Positions 17,884 through 27,095 of a stretch of 64,000 nt of DNA are shown one piece after another; within the stretch, counting starts at the first letter, position 1, and every line of letters begins with the position of its first letter. The translations under genes and the position numbers were made by a program. Origin of the DNA: Algibacter miyuki (GTDB lineage: Bacteria; Bacteroidota; Bacteroidia; Flavobacteriales; Flavobacteriaceae); assembly GCF_030409805.1 (NCBI RefSeq), contig NZ_JAUFQP010000010.1, positions 749,001 to 813,000 on the forward strand, written 5' to 3'. The notes under the pieces were generated by a model that was not told the DNA's origin, ran no database searches, and saw only the letters and a list, made by a program, of their open reading frames with translations.

Positions 17884-18139
17884 AGACTTAGAAATACAGT
17901 TTGAAGATGCCGTAAAGCGGGTAAATGCACATGCAGACCCTTTTCCTGCAGACACTTTATTGAAGCTATACGCCTACTATAAAAAGGCTACCAACGATTA
18001 TAGTCGCCCAAAAAGCAAGAAACCTATTATCAATGCTTTTAAAACTAACGCCTTATTTCAAGTAAAAAATATTACTAAAGAAGAAGCCATGGAAACCTAT
18101 ATTGAGTTGGTTAATAATTACTTTTTATACCGAGAATAA
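17873..18139 (+). CDS. Acyl-CoA-binding protein (ACBP family)
   Basis: An 88-residue four-helix ACBP domain: FEDAVKRVNAHADPFPADTLLKLYAYYKKATNDYSRP contains the ligand-binding LYxxYKxAT core, and ITKEEAMETYIELVNNY is the terminal helix. ACBPs bind and pool long-chain acyl-CoA. The ATG at 17873 lies inside psd (11-nt overlap, different frame); an in-frame GTG at 17855 seems unnecessary. Its place after cdsA and psd suggests acyl-CoA supply for phospholipid synthesis, which is inference. Confidence 0.88.
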   Translation: MINKDLEIQFEDAVKRVNAHADPFPADTLLKLYAYYKKATNDYSRPKSKKPIINAFKTNALFQVKNITKEEAMETYIELVNNYFLYRE

Positions 18140-18180
18140 AAACACTTCTGAAAACTACTTTTACAGAAGTTGATATAAAT

Positions 18181-18221
18181 AAAAAAGCACTAACGATTTA
18201 AAAATCATTAGTGCTTTTTTT
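18181..18221. terminator. Bidirectional terminator between ACBP and valS
   Basis: Stem AAAAAAGCACTAACGAT paired with a near-complementary ATCATTAGTGCTTTTTT, with A- and T-runs on both sides, placed between convergent genes. Confidence 0.8.
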
Positions 18222-18262
18222 ATGTTCTATTTCATAATACAATCGTAAAACGATTACACCAT

Positions 18263-20899
18263 CTAACCTAAGCTTACTAAACTTGCTTGTAGCGTTTCAA
18301 TTTTAGCTAAAGCATCGGCTTCCTTCTTACGTTCGTTAGCTATAACTTGTTCTGGTGCGCCAGCAACAAAACGTTCGTTAGAGAGCTTCTTTTGAACTGA
18401 TTTTAGAAAACCTTCGGTGTATTTAAGTTCTTCTGAAAGTTTCTTAATTTCAGCTTCAACATCAATAGCGCCTTCCATCGGAATAAAATATTCGTTGGCC
18501 TTCACTCTAAAAGTTAAAGCACCTTCAACAGGTTCTGACACATAATCTACCGCTTCTAAGTTACCCAATTTAGCAATAACCTCATCGAATGTTTTATCGG
18601 TATTTTCATTATTAATTACAGAAAACCCAATAGCATCTTTAAAGGCGATATTCTTTTCTTTCCTTACCGTTCTTATTCCTGAAATAACTTCTGAAGCAAA
18701 TTCAAATTGAGAAATAATAGTTTGATTAATAGGCTGTATGGTTGGCCATTTTGCAACAATTAAGGCATCTTCCGGAGTTCTTTCAGAAATATATTGCCAA
18801 ATATCTTCCGTTAAAAAAGGCATAAATGGATGTAATATTTTTAAGTTGTCTTCAAAAACAGCCATTACTTTATTATAAGTCGTTGCATCAATTGGCTGCT
18901 GGTATTCTGGTTTTACAATTTCTAATAACCATCCACAGAAATCATCGTAAATAAGTTTATAAATCGCCATTAAAGCATCACTTAATCGATACTTACTAAA
19001 ATGATCTTCAATATCTACTAAAGCCGCATTAAACTTGGCTTGGTACCAATCTAAAGCAATTTTACTAGAGTTTGGTTGTGGAATAGTTTCGCTTACCTCC
19101 CAAAGATTTGTTAGATTAAAAGCATTCCATATTTTATTTCCGAATCCTTTTCCTTGTTGGCAAAGTGCTTCATCAAACATTAAATCATTTCCGGCTGCCG
19201 AACTCAATAGTAATCCAACACGAACACCATCGGCACTATATTCTTCAATAAGTTTTAAAGCATCAGGAGAATTCCCTAAACTTTTACTCATTTTTCGGCG
19301 TTGCTTATCGCGAACTAAGCCTGTTAAGTATACGTTGTTAAAGGGTTTTTCATCTTTATACTCGTAACCTGCAATAATCATTCTAGCTACCCAAAAGAAT
19401 AAAATATCTGGTCCGGTAACCAAATCGTTGGTTGGGTAGTAATATTTAATTTCTTCATTTTCTGGATTTCTAATACCATCGAAAACAGACATGGGCCATA
19501 ACCAAGACGAGAACCAAGTATCTAACGCATCGGTATCTTGTGTTAAGTCTTCAACTTTTAAATCCGTTTTGCCCGTTGCTTTTTGTGCTTTTTCCAAAGC
19601 TGCTTCAATATTTTCGGCAACTACAAAATCTTCTTTTCCGTCGCCATAGAAGTAAGCTGGAATTTGTTGCCCCCACAGTAACTGACGAGAAATATTCCAG
19701 TCGCGAATATTTTCCATCCAATGACGATAGGTGTTTTCAAATTTCTTTGGAAATAATTTAATTTCGGAATTTTCACCTAAAACAGCTTCAATCGCAGGTT
19801 TTACCAGTTCCTCCATTTTAAGGAACCATTGATCGGACAGGCGAGGTTCGATAACCGCTTTTGTTCTTTCAGAAGTTCCTACTTTATTGATATGTGTTTC
19901 CGTTTTTACTAAAACACCTAAAGCCTCAAGTTCCTTTGCTACAGATTTTCTTGCAACAAAACGATCTTGACCTTCAAATTGTAAACCAAAACTATTTAAA
20001 GAGGCATCTTCATTAAAAATATCGATTACTTCTAAGTTGTGCTTATCTCCTAAAACCTTATCATTTTCATCGTGTGCAGGTGTTACTTTTAAACAACCTG
20101 TACCAAATTCAAGATCGACATACTCGTCTTCAATAATTGGAATTACTCTACCGCAAATGGGAACGATTGCTTTTTTTCCACGTAAGTGAACAAAACGCTC
20201 ATCGTTCGGGTTTATACATATAGCAGAATCGCCAAAAATTGTTTCAGGTCTTGTAGTTGCAATGGTTAACACATCGTCACTACCTTCTATTTTATAATTA
20301 ATATAATATAAGTTTCCTTGACGTTCCTCATGAATCACTTCTTCATCAGAAAGTGTTGTTTTAGCTTCTGGATCCCAGTTTACCATACGGTAACCACGAT
20401 AAATTAAGCCTTTGTCATGTAAATCGATAAATACTTTTATCACGGCTTCCGACATATCGTCGTCCATGGTAAATTTCGTTCTATCCCAATCGCAAGAACA
20501 TCCTAATTTTTTCAACTGCTCTAAAATTACGCCACCATATTCGTGCGTCCATTCCCAAGCGTGTTCTAAAAACTCTTCGCGAGTTAAATCGTTTTTATCA
20601 ATGCCTTGTTCCTTTAACTTCGCAACAACTTTAGCTTCGGTAGCAATAGAGGCGTGATCGGTTCCTGGAACCCAACATGCATTTTTGCCCTGCAAGCGCG
20701 CATGACGAATTAAAACATCTTGAATAGTATTATTAAGCATGTGCCCCATGTGCAATACACCTGTAACGTTTGGCGGCGGAATTACAATAGTGTAAGGTTC
20801 TCTTTCATCGGGTGTTGAATGAAAATAATTATGTTTCATCCAGTAATCGTACCACTTACTTTCTACCTGACTTGCATCATATTTTGATGGAATTTGCAT
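18263..20899 (-). CDS. valS: Valine--tRNA ligase
   Basis: Class I aminoacyl-tRNA synthetase charging tRNA-Val, with an editing domain for threonyl-tRNA. The 878 residues carry the HIGH variant PPNVTGVLHMGHMLN (about residue 50), the CP1 editing region (TIATTRPETIFGD), the KMSKS motif RRKMSKSLGN and a C-terminal coiled arm (KKLSEELKYTEGFLKSVQKKLSNERFVAGAP) typical of ValS. An in-frame start at 20932 is excluded by the -7 box at 20930-20937; MQIPSKYDAS is the expected N-terminus. Confidence 0.97.
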   Translation of the reverse strand: MQIPSKYDASQVESKWYDYWMKHNYFHSTPDEREPYTIVIPPPNVTGVLHMGHMLNNTIQDVLIRHARLQGKNACWVPGTDHASIATEAKVVAKLKEQGIDKNDLTREEFLEHAWEWTHEYGGVILEQLKKLGCSCDWDRTKFTMDDDMSEAVIKVFIDLHDKGLIYRGYRMVNWDPEAKTTLSDEEVIHEERQGNLYYINYKIEGSDDVLTIATTRPETIFGDSAICINPNDERFVHLRGKKAIVPICGRVIPIIEDEYVDLEFGTGCLKVTPAHDENDKVLGDKHNLEVIDIFNEDASLNSFGLQFEGQDRFVARKSVAKELEALGVLVKTETHINKVGTSERTKAVIEPRLSDQWFLKMEELVKPAIEAVLGENSEIKLFPKKFENTYRHWMENIRDWNISRQLLWGQQIPAYFYGDGKEDFVVAENIEAALEKAQKATGKTDLKVEDLTQDTDALDTWFSSWLWPMSVFDGIRNPENEEIKYYYPTNDLVTGPDILFFWVARMIIAGYEYKDEKPFNNVYLTGLVRDKQRRKMSKSLGNSPDALKLIEEYSADGVRVGLLLSSAAGNDLMFDEALCQQGKGFGNKIWNAFNLTNLWEVSETIPQPNSSKIALDWYQAKFNAALVDIEDHFSKYRLSDALMAIYKLIYDDFCGWLLEIVKPEYQQPIDATTYNKVMAVFEDNLKILHPFMPFLTEDIWQYISERTPEDALIVAKWPTIQPINQTIISQFEFASEVISGIRTVRKEKNIAFKDAIGFSVINNENTDKTFDEVIAKLGNLEAVDYVSEPVEGALTFRVKANEYFIPMEGAIDVEAEIKKLSEELKYTEGFLKSVQKKLSNERFVAGAPEQVIANERKKEADALAKIETLQASLVSLG

Positions 20900-20929
20900 A
20901 CTTTGGAATAGTTTTTGAATATTGAAATA

Positions 20930-20937
20930 CAAAAGTA
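20930..20937 (-). promoter_or_regulatory. -7 box of valS
   Basis: TACTTTTG on the minus strand, 30 nt before the ATG at 20899. The octamer is identical to the ndk box. Confidence 0.55.
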
Positions 20938-21205
20938 CTTATATTTCTTTTTCTGTGAAAGCAATAAGCGGTATTGCAACCATATTAAACCAATACGCTT
21001 CAACATTTTTAAATGAATTCACTAAAAGGAGTATGTACGGATACTAGGTTAAAGGTGTTAATTAATATGTATTTCACCCATTATTCTTGTAGATGACAGG
21101 AAAAGTGAGTACTTTTGATTTAGTTATTACGAATAACAACAATAAAATGACCCCAAATAAAACGGGTATTAATTGTATCAAACATAGAATATTAAATAAA
21201 AAGTT

Positions 21206-21622
21206 ATGAAAAAGATTATTACAATTTTATTTATCGGATTAATGAGCTATGCAGTAAATGCACAGGCTAAGATTGAATTTAAATCGGATACTATCGATTA
21301 TGGAACTATAGAAAAAGGTGCCAATGGTGTTCGCGAATTTGAATTTACCAACACAGGAAACGAGCCTTTAATTGTATCTAAAGTATCGTCTAGTTGTGGA
21401 TGTACTATCCCTAAAAAACCAGACGCTCCAATTATGCCAGGAAAAACAGGTGTTATTGAGGTAAAATACGATACAAACCGTGTTAACCCAATTAGAAAAA
21501 CAATTACTGTAATTTCTAACGCTGTAACACCAACAGTAGCCTTAAAAATTAAAGGTTTAGTTATTGAAGCGAACACTCAAAGTGTTTTACAGAAAAAAGA
21601 GAAGAGTATTGTACAACAATAG
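21206..21622 (+). CDS. DUF1573 domain secreted protein
   Basis: A 138-residue exported protein with a signal peptide (MKKIITILFIGLMSYAVNAQA) and one DUF1573 domain, an immunoglobulin-like ASPM/SPD-2/Hydin relative: DYGTIEKGANGVREFEFTN, then VSSSCGCTIPKKPDAPIMPGKTGVIEVKYDT. The CGC pair is typical. Function unknown. No partner gene on the same strand; a terminator follows. Confidence 0.88.
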   Translation: MKKIITILFIGLMSYAVNAQAKIEFKSDTIDYGTIEKGANGVREFEFTNTGNEPLIVSKVSSSCGCTIPKKPDAPIMPGKTGVIEVKYDTNRVNPIRKTITVISNAVTPTVALKIKGLVIEANTQSVLQKKEKSIVQQ

Positions 21623-21643
21623 ACTCTAAAAATAATATTTAAA

Positions 21644-21677
21644 AAAGGCTTAAAACAATCTTGTTTTAAGCCTTTTC
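21644..21677. terminator. Bidirectional terminator between DUF1573 gene and the PDZ protein gene
   Basis: Stem AAAAGGCTTAAAACA / TGTTTTAAGCCTTTT with a 3-nt loop and flanking A and T runs. It touches the stop codon of the minus-strand gene. Confidence 0.8.
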
Positions 21678-23014
21678 TATTTAAAAACAGATTCTAACTT
21701 AAAGTAATACGTCAAAATTTCGCCTTGCCGTTCTACTTTTAATTTAATTCGTTTACCTACATCTTCATAAAATAGGTGCATTAATTTTTGTAACGAATAT
21801 TCGTAGCTCGGTTGATTATTGATATACAAAATATTATCTCCTATTTGCAAGCCTACTTTCTCGGCCGGCGAACCTTTTCGCAATTCAACAATAACATAAA
21901 CAGGTTTTAATGAAATATTATAACTTGGACTAAATACAATTTTAGTATCATCGGAAACCCCATTCTCATTTTGGCTCTTATTTTTCGATACAAAACGCTC
22001 AGCTTCTTTAATCAACCTAACGCCGTTATGCTCTAACTCGATTCCGCTTTTATTATATCCAAAGGCATCTTTAAAATACATGTTTTTTTTGAAGGTTACT
22101 TTTGCTTTTTGGTAATCGAAAATAATATTGAACCGTTTTAATATTTCGCCAGACACACTCCCATGTCTCCGCTTATTCCCCAACGCATGCCCAATAGAAA
22201 GAGAATCAGGAAAAGCGACATTCGGATTTTTAATAATGTATTTATTTAAATGAAAGGCTTTAATTTTAGATCGCTTTCCGTAAACACTTCCGCTTAAACC
22301 ATGCCCAAGAAAATCTTCAAAATAAGGATTCTTAGTCGTTATACCTTGGTCTTCATTTTCAAATAACCATAAAGCATCACTGCCGCCAGAATCGATTAAT
22401 AATTTTACAGGAATAAGATTATCATTTATATCAATCTCACCATTTATATACGGCTTGTTATTATAGAACTCCAAACTAAACACTTCACAAGAACGGCATG
22501 CCTTATATTTATACTTTTTATGGTTTGTAAACCGTAAAAACTTTCGTGCATAATTTATTTCAACCACTAAATCCTTAAAAACATCAAAACCTATAATGCC
22601 GTGCACCGGAATACCCAGCCTAGGACTAAAGTTTAAATTAGAGTCATGAATGGCATAAACATCTTGATTAATTTTAACAGCATCTCCAATTTTAAAAATA
22701 TTGTTTTCAGATTGTAAAGCTTCAATAGATTCTCCGCCACCTAAACCTCTAAGGCGTATTTTTGTTGGATTTTTTATTTTTAACGAATCGGATATATTCA
22801 AAAAATTAAAAATAATAGGTTTACTCACGCCTGAATCTAACAAAAAGGATAGCGTAACACCATTAATTTCAACAGGAATGATAATTAAGTTATTAATGAG
22901 CTTAAACTTAATTTTATCGACTCCTCGCTTATTATTTACCACAAAACGATTTTGTGAATAACCTAAATTACCCACCAACACAAATAAAATTAGAACGTAA
23001 AGCGTCTTTTTCAT
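21677..23014 (-). CDS. Retropepsin-like aspartyl protease with C-terminal PDZ domain
   Basis: A 445-residue secreted protein: signal peptide, two retropepsin-like halves each with an active-site Asp motif (LSFLLDSGVSKP, about residue 60; VKLLIDSGGSDALW, about residue 206), hydrophobic flap-end segments (HGIIGFDVF; GSVSGEILKRFNIIFD) and a PDZ domain at about 365-440 (VELRKGSPAEKVGLQIGDNILYINNQPSYEYS). The single-chain double-domain form resembles a fused dimer. Substrate unknown. Convergent with the DUF1573 gene. Confidence 0.88.
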   Translation of the reverse strand: MKKTLYVLILFVLVGNLGYSQNRFVVNNKRGVDKIKFKLINNLIIIPVEINGVTLSFLLDSGVSKPIIFNFLNISDSLKIKNPTKIRLRGLGGGESIEALQSENNIFKIGDAVKINQDVYAIHDSNLNFSPRLGIPVHGIIGFDVFKDLVVEINYARKFLRFTNHKKYKYKACRSCEVFSLEFYNNKPYINGEIDINDNLIPVKLLIDSGGSDALWLFENEDQGITTKNPYFEDFLGHGLSGSVYGKRSKIKAFHLNKYIIKNPNVAFPDSLSIGHALGNKRRHGSVSGEILKRFNIIFDYQKAKVTFKKNMYFKDAFGYNKSGIELEHNGVRLIKEAERFVSKNKSQNENGVSDDTKIVFSPSYNISLKPVYVIVELRKGSPAEKVGLQIGDNILYINNQPSYEYSLQKLMHLFYEDVGKRIKLKVERQGEILTYYFKLESVFK

Positions 23015-23132
23015 GTTAAATAAAAACCATTCTTTATCAATTTAGTAATCTTTGTTACAATTACACCATTAACCCCATGTTTTTAAACAACTTTAAGTTA
23101 TTTTTTGCAACTTTGTACACAAACAAACACAA

Positions 23133-24323
23133 ATGCCAACAATATCAAAAAAAGGGCAGCTTATGCCCCAGTCTCCTATACGTAAGTTAGTTCCTTATGC
23201 TGAAGATGCAATAAAAAGAGGAAAATCGATTTACCATTTAAATATTGGACAACCAGATATTAAAACACCTCAAGTCGCCTTAGATGCTGTTAAAAACAAC
23301 ACCATCGAGACGCTTTCATATTCTAGATCGCAAGGTTCAGACGAGTACCGGGAAAAGTTGGCTACGTACTACAAAAAACATCAAATAAATATCACTTTAG
23401 AAGATATTATTGTTACCGTGGGCGCCAGCGAAGCTTTACAGTTTTTATTCAGCAGCATTATGGATCCTGGTGACGAGGTTATTATTCCGGAACCATTTTA
23501 TGCAAATTACACGGCCTTCTCTACAGCTTCGGGTGTAAACGTAGTACCTGCTATTTGCGACATTGACGATAATTTTGCTTTACCAACAATTGAAGCTTTC
23601 GAGGCATTAATAACACCTAATACGAAAGCCATTTTAATTTGTAACCCAGGTAATCCTACAGGATATTTATATTCTGAAGAAGAAATAAAAAAGCTAGCTA
23701 AAATTGCGATAAAACACGATTTATATTTAGTAGCTGACGAGGTTTACCGCGAATTTGTTTACGATGGCGCAACCCACTATTCAATTCTTCAAGAGGAAAA
23801 CATTAGCCAGAATGCGGTTATTATCGATTCGGTTTCTAAACGATACAGCATGTGTGGCGCACGTGTAGGTTGTTTAATTTCTAAAAACAAGGCACTTATG
23901 CAAACCGTTTTGAAATTTGCACAAGCCCGTTTAAGTCCGCCAACCTATGCACAACTGGCTAGTGAAGCTGCTTTAGAAACACCTCAAAGTTATTTTGATG
24001 ATGTTATTGAAGAATATGTAGAACGACGTAACACGTTAATTACTGAATTACAGAAAATAGAAAACATAAAAGTTGCCATTCCAAAAGGGGCATTTTACTG
24101 TATTGTCGAATTACCCGTAAAAAATACCGATCATTTTGCACAATGGCTTTTAGAAGATTTTGACATCGATGGCGAAACTGTTATGGTTGCTCCTGCAGCC
24201 GGATTTTACTCAACACCAGGCGTTGGTTTAAATCAAATTCGTATTGCTTATGTACTCAAAAAAGACAGCCTAATCAAAGCGGTAAATATCTTAAAACAAG
24301 CATTAAAAGCATATAAAGACTAG
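23133..24323 (+). CDS. Pyridoxal-phosphate aminotransferase, class I (aspartate aminotransferase-like)
   Basis: A 396-residue fold-type I transaminase. Visible motifs are YSRSQGSDEYREKLATYY near the N-terminus, the asparagine block NPGNPTG (about 172-178), DEVYREFVYDG, the PLP lysine in SVSKRYSMCGARVG and the substrate arginine in NQIRIAYV. It resembles AspC- or aromatic-type enzymes, and the substrate cannot be fixed from sequence. Its stop overlaps the murB start (TAGTG). Confidence 0.92.
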   Translation: MPTISKKGQLMPQSPIRKLVPYAEDAIKRGKSIYHLNIGQPDIKTPQVALDAVKNNTIETLSYSRSQGSDEYREKLATYYKKHQINITLEDIIVTVGASEALQFLFSSIMDPGDEVIIPEPFYANYTAFSTASGVNVVPAICDIDDNFALPTIEAFEALITPNTKAILICNPGNPTGYLYSEEEIKKLAKIAIKHDLYLVADEVYREFVYDGATHYSILQEENISQNAVIIDSVSKRYSMCGARVGCLISKNKALMQTVLKFAQARLSPPTYAQLASEAALETPQSYFDDVIEEYVERRNTLITELQKIENIKVAIPKGAFYCIVELPVKNTDHFAQWLLEDFDIDGETVMVAPAAGFYSTPGVGLNQIRIAYVLKKDSLIKAVNILKQALKAYKD

Positions 24324-25336
24324 TGCAAATACATAATAACATATCATTAAAACCGTATAATACCTTCGGAATAGATGCCCATGCAAAACACTTTGCTACC
24401 GTATCTAACATTGAAGAATTAACATCGGTGCTTCAACTAAAAACATACCCGAACAAACTTATTCTTGGAGGCGGAAGTAATATGCTACTCACCAAAGATT
24501 TTGATGGTTTGGCGCTTCATATTAATTTAAAAGGCATTGCTATTGTTTCCGAAGATGATACTTCGGTTATTGTAGAAGCTCAAGCTGGTGAAAACTGGCA
24601 CGAGTTTGTGCTTTGGTGTTTAAAACAGGATTTTGGTGGTTTGGAAAACCTATCGTTAATCCCTGGAAATGTGGGCACCACTCCAATACAAAATATAGGA
24701 GCTTATGGTATTGAAATAAAAGATACTTTTGAAAGTTGCGATGGAATCAGTTTAAACACTTTTGAAACAAAAACATTTACCAAACTAGAATGTAAGTTTG
24801 GTTATCGAAATTCTATTTTCAAACAAGATTATAAAGGACAATATATTATTACCTCTGTACGTTTTAAGCTTACAAAAAAGAATCATAAATTAAATATTAA
24901 TTATGGCACCATTGCTAATGAACTTGAAACAAAAGGTATAAAAAACCCAACTATTCAAGACATATCAAAAGCCGTAATTGCTATTAGGGAAAGTAAACTG
25001 CCAAACCCAAAAGATATTGGTAACAGCGGTAGCTTTTTTAAAAACCCTGTGATTGAAAAATCGCAATTTAACCAATTAATTAAAAATTTTCCAGATATGC
25101 CAAATTATCCTGTTTCAGAACAGAACGTTAAAGTTCCGGCGGGCTGGCTTATAGAAAAAGCCGGTTTTAAAGGTAAAACATTTGGCGAATATGGGGTACA
25201 CAAAAACCAAGCCTTAGTGCTTGTGAACTATGGTAATGCTAAAGGTTCGGATATTTTAAAGCTCTCAAAACTTATTCAAAAAACAATAGAACGCCTTTTT
25301 AATATATCCATCGAAGCTGAAGTAAATATCTTATAA
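24323..25336 (+). CDS. murB: UDP-N-acetylenolpyruvoylglucosamine reductase
   Basis: An FAD enzyme that forms UDP-MurNAc in peptidoglycan synthesis. The 337 residues carry LGGGSNMLLTKDF (FAD-binding), IPGNVGTTPIQNIGAYGIEIKD, the catalytic serine loop NSGSFFKNPVI and the C-terminal EAEVNIL with the proton-donating Glu; this is a type I enzyme. The start is GTG at 24323, sharing one base with the aminotransferase stop, so translation is coupled. It lies far from the dcw cluster at the end of the window. Confidence 0.95.
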   Translation: MQIHNNISLKPYNTFGIDAHAKHFATVSNIEELTSVLQLKTYPNKLILGGGSNMLLTKDFDGLALHINLKGIAIVSEDDTSVIVEAQAGENWHEFVLWCLKQDFGGLENLSLIPGNVGTTPIQNIGAYGIEIKDTFESCDGISLNTFETKTFTKLECKFGYRNSIFKQDYKGQYIITSVRFKLTKKNHKLNINYGTIANELETKGIKNPTIQDISKAVIAIRESKLPNPKDIGNSGSFFKNPVIEKSQFNQLIKNFPDMPNYPVSEQNVKVPAGWLIEKAGFKGKTFGEYGVHKNQALVLVNYGNAKGSDILKLSKLIQKTIERLFNISIEAEVNIL

Positions 25337-25348
25337 TAAAAGAAACTC

Positions 25349-25365
25349 TAACTTTGGTATCTTTG
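25349..25365 (+). promoter_or_regulatory. Two tandem -7 boxes upstream of the ECF sigma gene
   Basis: TAACTTTG (25349-25356) and TATCTTTG (25358-25365) are both exact consensus matches 2 nt apart. They lie 23-32 nt before the TTG start. Either could serve the sigma/anti-sigma operon. Confidence 0.5.
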
Positions 25366-25388
25366 CATATCATAAAACCAATTTTATA

Positions 25389-25919
25389 TTGATTTCAGCA
25401 ATAGAAAAAGAAATAGTTTATTTATTACAGCGTGGCGATAAAAAAGCTATATCGTTGTTATATGAAAACTATGCAGACTCTTTATTTGGCGTTATTCAAA
25501 AAGTAATAACCGATGAGGATACGGCTCAAGATGTTTTACAAGAAACTTTTGTAAAAATTTGGCGCTACGCAAAAAAATACGATGCCAGTAAAGCCAAACT
25601 ATTTACATGGTTATACCGTATTGCTTATAATACTGCTATAGATAAAGTTAGATCTTTAAAGAATAAAACTACAAAAGAAGTCCAATTAGAAAATTCAGCC
25701 GTATATAAGATAACAACCAATCAGTTAAACGAGGAAGTACTTGATATAAAAAAGCATCTAAATACTTTGGATGAAAAATATCAAATTGTTATAAACGCCC
25801 TATTTTTTGAAGGGATGACCCAACAAGAAGCTAGCGACGAACTTGAAATTCCGCTAGGGACTATAAAATCGAGATTAAAAATTGGATTGCGTGAATTAAA
25901 AAAAATCTACAATCCGTAA
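25389..25919 (+). CDS. RNA polymerase sigma factor, ECF family
   Basis: A 176-residue group 4 sigma factor: region 2 (LLYENYADSLFGVIQKVITDEDTAQDVLQETFVKIWRYAKKYD, LFTWLYRIAYNTAIDKVR) and region 4 (LDEKYQIVINALFFEGMTQQEASDELEIPLGTIKSRLKIGLREL). No ATG lies upstream in frame, so the start appears to be TTG at 25389. The anti-sigma gene follows after 11 nt, making a standard sigma/anti-sigma pair. Confidence 0.92.
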   Translation: MISAIEKEIVYLLQRGDKKAISLLYENYADSLFGVIQKVITDEDTAQDVLQETFVKIWRYAKKYDASKAKLFTWLYRIAYNTAIDKVRSLKNKTTKEVQLENSAVYKITTNQLNEEVLDIKKHLNTLDEKYQIVINALFFEGMTQQEASDELEIPLGTIKSRLKIGLRELKKIYNP

Positions 25920-25930
25920 ATAACCAAGTC

Positions 25931-26719
25931 ATGAATGAGAAAATAAACATTTTTTTAAGTTCTGGCCTATTAGAAAAATATCTACTAGGTGACACAAATT
26001 CTGTTGAAACAGAACAAGTGGAATCTTATATTTCAAAATACCCAGAAGTACAGAATGCCTACAACACACTTCAAGATAACCTTGAAATGGTTGCCAAAGT
26101 AAATGCTGTAGAAGCGCCTAAATTTATCTTAGATACTATTTTAGACGAACTAGACGAGAAAGCTGTAATAACGCTTCAACCAAAAAAGCGCTATAAATCA
26201 TGGTACAAATACACCGTTGCCGCGAGTGTTGTTGCTTTACTTTTTGCAGGTACCTCCTATTTTTTATATGACCAAAACAAAAACCTTTCTGAGGAAAACC
26301 AAGTGGTTGTAGACGAAATATTTGACTTAAGAGGTGATATTGAGCAAAACAACATCATGCTTGATAATGTTATGAGGCAATTATTAAAGCTTAATAATCC
26401 TGAAACCCAAAAATATATTATCTCTGGAAACGAGCGTGCTAAAAACTTAAAAACTGTAGCTTATATAAATCCTAAAGAAAAAACATCAATGATTGATGTG
26501 GTTTCTTTACCAGAATTACCAGAAGAACAATGTTACCAAATATGGGCTGAGTTACAAGGTAAAATGATAAGTTTAGGTATTTTAAATGAAGCTGACCGTA
26601 AATTAATGAATTTACCATACGCTGATAATGCTTTAGCATTAACGATTACGATAGAGCCTAAAGGTGGTAATACTGTAGCTTCGGTAGAAAATTCGGTTGC
26701 TGAAATTAGCTTACATTAA
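25931..26719 (+). CDS. Membrane anti-sigma factor (RskA C-terminal family)
   Basis: A 262-residue protein with a cytoplasmic N-terminal part (LLEKYLLGDTNSVETEQVESYISKYPEVQNAY, the anti-sigma helices), one membrane segment (about 97-113), a periplasmic coiled linker and an RskA-type C-terminal domain with LPELPEEQCYQIWAELQGKMISLGIL and LTITIEPKGG. It probably sequesters the upstream ECF factor until an envelope or oxidative signal arrives; the signal is unknown. Confidence 0.9.
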   Translation: MNEKINIFLSSGLLEKYLLGDTNSVETEQVESYISKYPEVQNAYNTLQDNLEMVAKVNAVEAPKFILDTILDELDEKAVITLQPKKRYKSWYKYTVAASVVALLFAGTSYFLYDQNKNLSEENQVVVDEIFDLRGDIEQNNIMLDNVMRQLLKLNNPETQKYIISGNERAKNLKTVAYINPKEKTSMIDVVSLPELPEEQCYQIWAELQGKMISLGILNEADRKLMNLPYADNALALTITIEPKGGNTVASVENSVAEISLH

Positions 26720-26754
26720 AATATACTTTTGCAAAACTAAAGCAAACTAAACAT

Positions 26755-26788
26755 TAAAGCCTCATTTACAAATAAATGAGGCTTTTTT
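26755..26788 (+). terminator. Terminator of the sigma/anti-sigma operon
   Basis: AAAGCCTCATTTA / TAAATGAGGCTTT with a T run following. Confidence 0.85.
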
Positions 26789-27002
26789 ATGTCTTCTATA
26801 TAAATGCTCTATTTTGAAAAAGAGTTAGTCTTAATAGCTCTATCTCGTTTTCATTTGTAAAACTTATAATTAAACATACACTTTCAACCTTAAAGCAAAC
26901 TGGAAAACAGCTTTGTGAATCCATTAATTTCTCCCTAAATCTTCAAAAAAGAGCATTTATGTCAACACTACAAACTTATTAATCCATTAATATCATAAAT
27001 TA

Positions 27003-27036
27003 TAAAAGCCCCATTTATAAATAAATGAGGCTTTCT
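27003..27036 (-). terminator. Probable terminator of aqpZ
   Basis: AAAGCCCCATTTATAAATAAATGAGGCTTT is an almost uninterrupted palindrome, reported here in two halves: AAAGCCCCATTTA and TAAATGAGGCTTT. It lies 60 nt beyond the aqpZ stop and closely resembles the terminator at 26755. Confidence 0.65.
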
Positions 27037-27095
27037 GCTACTAATAAACTCTTATACAGTTCCTCTTGAACTGCTATAACTGGGCTTATTTCTAT

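Larger units (their letters stand above)
26720..27095. other. Gene-free stretch with two similar hairpins
   Basis: 376 bp with no credible ORF. It contains two look-alike terminators sharing the stem sequence ATAAATGAGGCTTT, about 245 bp apart, one at each end. Between them I see only AT-rich sequence. Confidence 0.6.
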
